Origin: Brienomyrus brachyistius
Taxonomy: Eukaryota > Chordata > Actinopteri > Osteoglossiformes > Mormyridae
DNA: 64,000 nt
Assembly (NCBI RefSeq): GCF_023856365.1
Contig: NC_064541.1
Location: 19,468,214-19,532,213, forward strand
Direction of reading: 5' to 3'
Position 1 is the first letter of the stretch. Each line of letters starts with the position of its first letter. The position numbers were made by a program, and so were the translations under genes. Below, in pieces: positions 55,301 through 64,000 of the stretch. Below the pieces are notes generated by a model. The model saw only the letters and a list, made by a program, of their open reading frames with translations. It was not told the origin of the DNA and did no database searches.

Positions 55301-58300
55301 GTAAGCACTGTAAGATACAGGAATTTGGGGTGAGTCCGGTACAGAGGGTATCAGTGCCAGAGCTGAGCGACGGATCCTCTCAACCTGATCCAAAGTCAGA
55401 TTCTGCTTGTTAGGGTTTGGGTTGTTCCAGCAACAGGCAGCCATGCTGTGCCCCTGACTAACCCGTCTCACAGTCTCATTCTCATTTCCGTCATCTGTCG
55501 CCTTTCTAGCATTAAAGCAAACCTACTTGCCTCCTTCAATCCTTACCGGTCCGCACAGGGCACCAGAACGCTGGGCCAGCAAACCACCCTGACACCCCTG
55601 GACTCTTATGTAAGGATACTGCTTGGCGATTTCAGCTCAGCATTCTACACAGTAGCACCTCAACAGCTTGTCCAAAAGCTGCCCCAGCCTGGCCTGAAAG
55701 CATCGCTCTGCAATTGGATTTCTGACGGAAAGACCTCAGTCTGTCAGGGTTGGCAACATCACCTCCGCTGAAACGAGACTGAGCACAGCGACCCCCCCAG
55801 GCTGCTGCATCAGCCCTTACTTTCCACAGTCCTGACGTCAGACTGCTCTAGCAGGACCCTCTAATCTCATCATACCATGTGCAGACGGCACCTCCATGAT
55901 CTGCCTCATGAGTGGAGGAGAGGAGTCTGCATACAGACAGAAAGTGAGCGAGCAGCTTAACGTCGACAAACCCTCTGTACATCAGCGGCTCCTCAGTCGG
56001 CAAAGCTGAGAGCATTAAATTACATGCAATTTCTTCACCTCAAACAGGATCTTACTGGACCAGCACGTATCCTTCCTGGCCGAGAAGAGCCAGCAGCGAA
56101 CTCACCTCCTGTGGCTCTTCAGACAGGTGAGAATGCCACCTCCCGTCCGGTCCACCTTTTACAGAGGCGCCATCGAGACTTTGTCCTTGCAAACTATATC
56201 TCAGCCTGGTTCAGGTCCTGTAACGCCTTGGACCGCCTGTCCCTCAAACGGGTCATCAGAACAGCAGAGAATATTGCCAGGACTATATTAAGGCAGGGCC
56301 AGGACCTTCTCTACTGGACATTTAGAGCGGCTGCTGCATCCAGAGGACCACTGGCATCATCAGGGACCCATCGCACCTCCCAGACTTCACTGCTGATCAG
56401 TCTGGCTCCTCCCAGCGTAAGTCTGGGACTGTTAAAGGTCTGTTAGCTCTGGACTCACACCACTAAAGCTAAATCCATTTCATTATTGCACATTCTGCTT
56501 CAATGCCAAACTCAGTACCTTTGAGGGTCTGCCAACTCTACCCTTGCTGTAGGTATTTATTTTCGTATTTAAAATCTAGTTATTACTACCTATTTTTCAT
56601 TAGCACTACAACCAACGGAGTGTCTATCTGACACCGACAATCAAAGACACTTTGACGAGAACCCGGGAGGTAAGAATAGGGGAGTGAGAGCCGTAACACT
56701 GACACCTGAGAGCGGCAGGTTCCAATAGAATTCGCAAGGTTCACTGTCTCTTTAAGGTGGTATTTTATCGATGCCCAAACCTCAGTGACCAAGGAGCCCG
56801 AGCCGAGCGGCCTGGCCGTCAAAGCAGCAGGACCACCAGATGCTCTGCTAATTAGTGGAGGTGTTTATGAACTTTCCGGAAAAATACATTGTTTCCCTCC
56901 AATGGTGATGCACGGAGGCGGGCTGATAAGGGACCATAATTCATTAATCACTGGCTTCTGTAACGTGAACCTCCCCTTTGGTCCCACAGACCCAAGCTAT
57001 GCACATTTTTTTTCACACAGGTGATAACAATGACTACCTACAGCGTTGGGTACCTTAGATCAAGTGGCGACAAACTAGAGTGAAAAAAATGTTTGTGAAT
57101 TCATTCACAATGCGGATCCATCTGTTATTATTCTGGTGTTTTGTTTTCATATTATTTTTTACAAGATCCATGAGATGGATGCCGGCCGGAACACACTGTC
57201 CTGGGGCCCTTTCAGGTTCCGAAAGGGTAGATTTTTAATAATTCATCAACGAGGGACGGGGAAGGCAACTTTGTACGTGACCTTTCTCAGTAATGTTCTG
57301 AGGGCAACCAGCAAAGGGTGGGAGGGTGAACCTTCTCCCGGCAGAAGGCCTGACTTGCTGGCAGCGTGGCAGGATGTCGTCCAGGCACAGTGCACTTCAT
57401 GCCCCCGGGGGGGCGCAGCCTCACACTGCACACTCACCACGCAGCTCTCAACGTACCCCAGAGATTTGCAGTGTTTTGCCGGCGATGGAAACAAGGGCGG
57501 GAGTGGGGGTTCGTCGCCTCTAAGTGCACTTAACGCATATGCTAAGTCGATTAAGGTCGCCAAGTCTTGTGTGGTATTATGGGATGTGCACCATGCACTA
57601 CATGGCTTGTTTAAAATTCGGGGCATACCTGCTCAGCAATGAAGCGGAATCCCTTGTCCGGCCGGTCGCACTCGTACGTCTCCCCCAGCACGGGGTTGAA
57701 CGGCTTCCCAGCAGCTCTGTAGTAGCTCGCAGCGTAACCCGAGATAGCGAACGTAGCGATGTACACCTGCAGGCGCAGAATATCATCACACCGCTGCTTC
57801 CCACCAACCGGACAGCCGATAAAGGCCTCGAACACACACCCCGTACAGGAAACACGGCTGGGAAACACTGTGATCTGCCGAACTAATGGGAGCTGATTAA
57901 TCTCAGCAGAAATGAAGGCACGAGGTTCCGGAAGGAACCTCGTATCTCCACGACGCCCCACTTGCAAGCCAACCACTAATGACCCAGCTGGGAGTGCAGA
58001 GTAACTGGGTTATAGGGAAAAACACCCCCCTCCAGACTGGCTCCTTGTCAGCTAGCTTAATAGCAGAGGGTGCATTACAGCCCCACTAATGGCTGGATGT
58101 TAGTATCTCTGCGCAGACTATTACTTCCTGAGTGGGAATTCGTCTTGCCAAAGACTGACGCTAAGCTTCAGGTTATCCTGCACTGAAAAGCCCACAAATG
58201 CATTTCCAGCGCTGGCATTAGTGCCGCATCCCTCCCCACGTTGGGCGTCCAACCACCTGCAGCTGGGAAGGACCAGGGGTAGAAGCTCGAGGACGGCCAG

Positions 58301-61300
58301 CGACGTTATAAAAACGATCCACCACGCTGACTATAGCTGGACAATATGCTATCCAGGAAGCTCACGTCAGTGAGCAAGACAGCGGGAGAGGCTACGGCAG
58401 GCACAAGACGGCGCTGTTGTCACAGATCCTACGGATACGCCTGTTAGCACGTCAGCACGTCAGCACGGCCCTCACCATGCGGTCAAACGGGTCCGACGCG
58501 GCGGCGGCCTGGTCCAGAAGCTCGCTGTACTCCAGCTCCTCGCACAGCCGCTGCAGCGTGTTCAGCGGCTCGTTCAGCGCCACCGGCATGGCCACCTTGG
58601 ACAGGTCCTTGCCGATGTTGTTCTTCAGGATGTTCCACAGGCTGATGTTGCTGGTGTTGGGGCTCGGGGCGGGTAGGCGCGACCTGCGTTGCCTGTGGGG
58701 GGCGCCGTTCTCCATGCGGGCCGGCGCCACAGAGCACACATCGGCCTCATCCTCATGGGGGGCGGCACCACAGATCTCACGTGCACCAGCAGAATCACTA
58801 AAAATGCTTTCGGATGTGGCTGCCCTCAACCTTCGCCCGGAGCTGCGGGGTAACCCTGGAATATGAGCGTCGCCCAAGACTGATTTTAGGTCTGATTCGC
58901 AGCCAGTGATCTAGTGTCTACTCCATGTTCTCTCTCTGCCTTTGCTCGCCTGCCCAAATGTCAGAGAGGGGAAGGGGCCTCCCAGTTAAGTCTTGTGGCG
59001 TAAACTGGGATTCACTCCCAAGGCCAAAAGCTCTTCAATGCTCAAGAGAGTCTAAATGGTTCTGCTGTTGCCACCTAGCATGCTTTGCTTTTAACGTGCT
59101 GCACATGTCAAGGGTGACCATTCAGTCAACCGTAAATATGTGTATGCAGCCGAAAATACTTCCCGCGTCACGCCAGCGCACGTCGTACCTGGGTTGGGTC
59201 TCTCGCCCTCCGGCCCGTTGCTGAGGTTCTCGACGGAGAGGTTGTCACTGACGTCGCTGATATATGAGTCATCGTCAGAGCCCTGGAACACAGCGATTAA
59301 TTATTACCGAGCTTTAGCTGCACGCTGACAGGTAAAACACACCTTCCAGCATCACTCCCCGTGGGGACGTTCACAGCAGTTAACGGATCAGCTGACTGAC
59401 GATAAAGAAGGCATCTTGGGAGTGGGGGGGGGGAGGGGGCGGGTTTAGGAGGAGGCCACCTCCCCTTGGACTTCTGCATCGGTGATAACAGTTTTATGAC
59501 TCAACTTCCTGGTGAAGTGTTTTCAGAGGAGGGCAATTAACTTCAGAAGATTTTTTTTTTTTTTAAGTTGCGTAGATGAAGACATATAGCCGTTTCTTTT
59601 TTTCAAAATGCTTCGAAAGTTCAGAGCAGCCTTTTACCATAATCTGGAGATCATATCATGCTTGTGTTTTCTCGTCTGCTTTGATCTTAAGGTCTCCTGT
59701 TCATGTGATGTATGATGCTTAAGAGAGCATAAAATCTACAGGAGCTGAGTTATGGTAACCAGAACATATCAACACCGACACACTGAGAAGGAGTGGTGTT
59801 ACTGCGTTGGGTACAATGTGATGCTGGGAAGCCATGTGACGACTCCACCAGGCTCCTTTACCTCATTCTCAGAAGAGCTGGCAGACCGCAGCACTTCCCG
59901 TGCGTCAAAGAACTCCGACAGCGACTCCGAGATGGACGCCCGGCTCTCATTGGACACTTGGTGGACAAGAAGGTGAGGCTCATCTGTTGAGTCCTGCTTC
60001 TGGCAAAAAAAAAAAAAGATGGATCTTCATACAGAAAGCAAAAACACTGCTGCATTCATGCCAAGCACCTATGAATATGTACCGAAGATGATATGGAAAC
60101 TGACAGCTAAGAGCTATTAATAAAGATTTTAGTTTGTAACAATCCTTTTAATTAAGTAAACAGTGCAGATAATTTACAATTCAAAGGGTGAATCACACCA
60201 AAAAGTAATAGAAATGTGCTTAAAATGCGAGGACCCAATGAAATGCACAAAAGCGGATGAATCATGAATCATCTTAATGCTTAAAAACAGCATTTACTGT
60301 CTTAAATGAACATATTATGGCAAAACAGTGAATGGGTACGAACAGTCATGTCAGAGCGTCCATATTTTAATAAAAATAGCCAATAATGAATCAAATAAAA
60401 GCACAACAACAGTCTTTCTGATATAAATTAGCAACGTATTTAAAATTTGTGACAAAGAAAAAAAACCTAATATAATATTCATTTAGAACTTGTGCTTTCA
60501 TATAGATTTTTCAGCAAATTAAATGTGCTATTAAATTATGAAGTGAATAATAGATACCATGGAAAAGATTCTAGCAAGAGGCAGCTAGAAGTCATAGCAA
60601 TCTGAATAAAGTCAGTTTAAAAGCATGTTTCTAAAAGAGCACATTGAACAGGTGAGCAGGACCAGCTCTCCTCTGCCTACTTCACTCAATGACAAAAACA
60701 ACTAAAGAACTCTGCCTTTTTCGTGACGTTTCCGCTGCAAAGCCAGCAGGCAACATGGTTATTATAAGTCACATAAGCAAAAGCTTTGCTTGTTCAGGGA
60801 ACATGACTATGAACAAACGCTATTATTCAGGGCCAGATTACCTGGTTCACATGCTTTAACTAACACCACCATCGGCAAACCAGCCCTGTTACCCTGCCTA
60901 AGATAACTGGTTAGAAGATGGATAGATAGACGGATGTATGAGCAAACTACATCTATTACAGGGAACGTTTTTCGTGAGACCATTGGCATCAGCATGAAAT
61001 TCACGAGTGGACTTTCACGGGAAACGGCCATAATGTCGCAATCTGCGCCTGTCGCATTGAGCCGCCAACATAAATGCACCAACTCGGCTCAAACAAACCA
61101 CACCAAGCACGCAACTCATGATCCGAAATCTCCCGACTTTCACTGCAAGACAGCAAGGCCCACATGGGACGTGCAGTACCCACACCAACCTGCAGGGGGC
61201 CAGTGTTGCCAGTAAAAAGGATGGTGGGCTCTGTGAAATATGATTCTGCGTGAATCTTGCTAAGTCGCTCCTTCAGTTCAGAATTTTGGGCCATGGCCTG

Positions 61301-62612
61301 AAAGACACGTTGGGTGCAAATAAGAGCTTAATGGCTGGTCAGTAAATACATTCTGTGTCAAAGAAAATACACAAAAATAGAGATGCATATTTTAGTAAAA
61401 TTAAGGCAGCTGTGACTGGTGAGACCAGGTGACCTGCATCCATTGCAGGAAAGATTCATGCAAAAAAAAATTCTATAATTATAAAGAAGCTGAATCCATG
61501 AGGACATCGCAATAAATGCATTAAAAGACAAAGTTATCTTCGAGTTTTTACTATATGATCATTTGTGCTACTTACCCCAGGAACAGTGTTTGACTAACAA
61601 TCTATTACTTAAAGACCCTATTCTACAAAACTCTATCAAACTGAATATCAACACAAGGTGGTGGATTGAGAAAGTAACTGATGGGAGCCTAATTCAGGTG
61701 ATGTAAGAATCTGCAGCCCATTCACAATGTAAGACGGGAATAACACAACCAGACAGACGGACTCCCATTACATCATTGTATCCCAGAGAGACACAGTCGC
61801 TGCTGATTGCAGTCAGAGTGGTATTTCAGATCTAGAGTTTCAGTCCAAATGTAAAGACTTCTATCTTAAAGCATAACGTGTCTCTTCTTTTGTTTTTTTT
61901 TTCAAGGTCTATGGAGCCAGAGAGGATTGAGAGAAGGCCGGCCTGCATTATGCATGAGCCCCCGTCTACCCCCAGTCTGCTGACTAACAGAAGCCAAGCA
62001 ACAGAGATGAAACAGTTACACTCAGAGGCAAAGCAGCTGCAACCGAACGCCAGCACTTCAAAAACGAAGATGATGTCAGCAGCGGAGCAGACAAGTAGGC
62101 GGTGGGATTCAAACTGCAGGCCTGACCCTCCACCTGGTCTCAGCTGTCTGCAAAACTGCTAGAATTTCAACAGAAAGGGGCATAGTATTTAAGGGACTGG
62201 GCAAACAACGAGTTGATAGTTGCAATCCAAGAAGGGGATCAGTTAATTTCTGTTCCTTCAGATAAATATGCAGAGGAATACATAAAAATGAATGAAATTC
62301 ATATAGTATGTATGTTTGCTTCAAATAGAAGTATTGCTATATGAGTGAATGATGCAACATAATATGCAAAAGAACCCAGTTATAATGGAAGGAGGAGAAT
62401 ATCTCAAGCTGAGATGCCACCTGGGGGGTGGGGGGGGGGGGAAACAACCCTCATGTCCCTTTCAGGGCATTATGAGAACGAGGGGCTTACAGAAGCCAGG
62501 GTGCTCTTCAGCCCCAGGACCTGGGTTGAGGGAGTCTCCTGGTCTAGCACTTGTTTTAGCTTCTCCCTCTCTGCAGACAAAGTGCTAAAGGCAGACTTCA
62601 AGGCTGCATGCA
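52301..62612 (-). CDS. osbpl3: Oxysterol-binding protein-related protein 3 (C-terminal part)
   Basis: Thirteen exons, in transcript order: 62491-62612, 61190-61297, 59862-59999, 59189-59282, 58476-58855, 57629-57766, 54616-54679, 54344-54422, 54123-54267, 53716-53860, 53208-53334, 52543-52665, 52301-52397. They give the last 585 aa; human ORP3 has 887, so the PH domain and about 300 N-terminal residues lie beyond the right edge. [13 protein letters not shown] marks the middle region. EFFDARE (59895-59915) is an ideal FFAT motif for binding VAP at the ER. The lipid-transfer domain begins near [20 protein letters not shown]. The family signature EQVSHHPP is split between exons 57629-57766 and 54616-54679. 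The C-terminus has a coiled coil ([20 protein letters not shown]) and ends LDWPVLW. ORP3 moves sterol or phosphoinositide at ER-plasma membrane contacts. The acceptor of 53716-53860 (CTGAAG) lacks a pyrimidine tract, but its junction LK|AKYW matches human. Synteny with gsdme separates it from ORP6/ORP7. Confidence 0.94.
53462..53686 (+). mobile_element. SINE 3' end with (GGAT)n tail, osbpl3 intron
   Basis: CCTGTGATGCACTGACATCC and TTGTCTGGGATAGATTTCAG are the SINE 3' blocks. They are followed by about 95 bp of GGAT/GGGT units (53590-53686), the usual expanded tail. The array ends only about 24 bp from the donor of exon 53716-53860. Confidence 0.75.
54725..54845 (-). mobile_element. SINE 3'-end remnant, reverse
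   Basis: CATCCATCTATCGCTTCATT, GCTGGTCAGGATCACAGTGG and TCCTGGAGCCTGTCTGAGGG form the reversed SINE end. It lies in the intron that splits the EQVSHHPP signature. Confidence 0.55.
54960..54980 (+). repeat. G21 homopolymer
   Basis: A run of about 21 G in an osbpl3 intron; exact length is unreliable. Confidence 0.85.
55445..56455 (+). mobile_element. LINE reverse-transcriptase fragment (CR1/L2/Rex-like), broken
   Basis: [20 protein letters not shown] and then [16 protein letters not shown] match the RT core of this LINE group (LFIDFSSAFNT..., SLCNWILDFLT). A later frame gives [14 protein letters not shown], like the region after the RT active site. A third frame gives [20 protein letters not shown], the post-RT region. 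Frames shift between these blocks and several substitutions occur, so the copy is dead. It is inserted antisense in the 2.9-kb osbpl3 intron. Confidence 0.8.
60000..61189 (-). other. osbpl3: osbpl3 intron, AT-rich
   Basis: 1.2 kb. Mostly AT-rich, with a small SINE-tail remnant at about 60885-60940 (TAACTGGTTAGAAGATGGAT). No gene was found. The neighbouring intron 61298-62490 is similar and holds a G12 run at about 62430-62441. Confidence 0.55.
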
Positions 62613-63150
62613 CTGCAACAGAAAGAAGAGAGACATCAATGTAAAGTGGCACTGCAAGGGGAAGGAAGAGACATCAATGTGAAGCAGTATTTCAACAAAA
62701 AGGGAGAGACATCAGTATGAAGCAACACTGCAACAGGAAGGAAGAGACATCAATGTGAAGCGGCACTGCAAGGGGAAGGAAGAGACATCAATGTGAAGCA
62801 GTGCTTCAACAAAAAGGAAAAGACATCAGTGTGAAGCAGCACTGCAAGGGGAAGGAAGAGACATCAGTGTGAAGCAGCACTGCAAGGGGAAGGAAGAGAC
62901 ATCAGTGTGAAGCAGTGCTTCAACAAAAAGGAAGAGGCACCAATGTGAAGCCTCAGTGCAACAGGAAAGAAGGAGACAACCAAGACAATCCTCACTGCAT
63001 GGAGAAAAAGGGAGACACCATATGAAACCTCACTGTAAGCAGAAAGAAGGCAACATCTGAATTTTTACTGGAAGACGAAAGAGGGAGGCACCCGTGTGAA
63101 GCCTCATTGCGAGGAGAAAGAGGGACACCCCTGGGTTAATCCTCACTGCA
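62613..63150 (-). repeat. osbpl3: 38-bp minisatellite carrying a 3' splice site, AAB higher-order array
   Basis: On the osbpl3 strand each A unit ends in a pyrimidine tract and TTGCAG|TG, like the real acceptor before 62612. Copies of this kind have their first exonic base at 62612 (real), 62651, 62727, 62765, 62841 and 62879. B units, which end TTTTTGTTGAAG, lie at about 62690, 62804 and 62918. This gives an AAB order with a 114-bp super-period. From about 62955 to 63150 the units decay. Confidence 0.9.
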
Positions 63151-63845
63151 CAGCATCAGCCTGAGAAAGAGCCAGACAACAGCTCTAGCAGCGAGATGTT
63201 TTCCGTCAGAACATCTGCTTCACACCCCGATGTCCCTCAAATGGCTCACCGAAACCGGGCGTCTCATTAACAGCCCGCCCCAAAGAAAGGTGCAGTGTGT
63301 TAAATATACCCACGGGATTATCTGGGGGTGCCAAAGGCTCGTTTGAGGATAATAAAGAAGAACATCTCTTGATGTAGACATCAGCCAGTATTAGCTGTAC
63401 CAAGGAGGAAAAGATTAATGAAACAGGTAGAATAACAGGAGCTGGGAATGGTTCACAGCACACTGCCATAATAATGGCAGGCTAAGGAACAGTTAAGTAC
63501 TGAAGATGTGAGAGGCGTAGAGGAGGTAGGAGAGTGAATGAAAAGAGATAGTGAGTGAGAGAGAACTGAGATAGAGGGATTTCCCAGCCACTTTCCAAAG
63601 ACACATGAAACCAGACCAGACCACAGCCAAAGAACCATCAACGAAGACAATCCTGCTCAGAGGTCGATTAGGCAGTGTGGCCTTCAGACCGAACCTTCAA
63701 CCTAGGGGTTACTCTGAAGGCAAAAACCGATCTGATCCTTTCAGAAATGTAGACCTTACATCCACGACGGTTAGAAAAAAAGGTTTTTGTTGCATTTCAG
63801 CCACCCCCAAAATGCATAAAGCAAAATTAGCCGGAGTGATAGGGA

Positions 63846-64000
63846 AAATCCATCCATGTGGCTTCCAACCACTTATCCTGTCAGGGTCGTGGGGTGGGGG
63901 GGGGGGGTAGGCGGAGCCTATCTCAGAGAGTAAAGGGGACAAGGCAAGAAACACCTCGGACAGGATGCCATCATAATAGGGTTGAATCAAAATAAATTCA
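63846..64000 (-). mobile_element. SINE 3' end, reverse, reaching the window edge
   Basis: AAATCCATCCATGTGGCTTC, ACCACTTATCCTGTCAGGGT, GGCGGAGCCTATCTCAGAGA and CACCTCGGACAGGATGCCAT form the reversed fish SINE end, with a G15-like run at about 63894-63908. The region 63151-63845 shows no osbpl3 exon I can support. Confidence 0.65.

Noticed and set aside
57136..57642. 168-codon plus-strand open frame
   Set aside because: It ends just inside an osbpl3 exon on the opposite strand and otherwise covers intron; no conserved motif.

Overview
This is eukaryotic, vertebrate DNA, almost certainly from a ray-finned (teleost-type) fish. Genes are split by GT-AG introns, proteins match vertebrate families, and tRNA-derived SINE remnants, LINE fragments and simple repeats are scattered throughout. 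Gene content and order match human chromosome 7p15.3 next to HOXA: malsu1 (+), stk31 (+), npy (+), pals2/mpp6 (+), gsdme (-), osbpl3 (-, running off the right edge). I rebuilt the exons by hand from open frames, splice sites and remembered family sequences. In all five complete genes the joined exons give an uninterrupted frame with a length divisible by three (262, 980, 95, 537 or 548, and 477 aa). The osbpl3 part gives 585 aa of C-terminus.

Layout: 1-600 malsu1 promoter; 598-2005 malsu1; 2.3-4.1 kb spacer; 4.1-15.2 kb stk31 (24 coding exons); 15.3-18.8 kb spacer; 18.8-21.0 kb npy (TATA promoter, non-coding exon 1, three coding exons); 21-23.5 kb spacer; 23.5-41.3 kb pals2 (CpG-island promoter, very long 5' introns, short upstream coding exon at 31.3 kb, eleven main coding exons 35.2-40.4 kb); 41.4-47.8 kb gsdme, tail-to-tail with pals2; 47.9-51.3 kb repeat-rich spacer; 51.3 kb to the end osbpl3.

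The genes do not form one pathway. They act in mitochondrial ribosome assembly, germ-cell Tudor/pseudokinase biology, neuropeptide signalling, membrane scaffolding, pyroptotic pore formation and lipid transfer at ER contacts. What they share is old synteny near HOXA.

Most interesting observations: (1) two minisatellites whose units each carry a splice site and which begin exactly at a real exon edge, a 16-bp 5' splice-site array in gsdme and a 38-bp 3' splice-site array with an AAB higher-order pattern in osbpl3; (2) an NPY whose C-terminal half is unchanged while its N-terminal half has diverged, including Phe instead of Tyr at position 1; (3) a short pals2 start exon that joins in frame upstream of the usual Met; (4) perfect CTCF core matches at 445, 38980 and 52041. 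I saw no prokaryotic, CRISPR or viral system.
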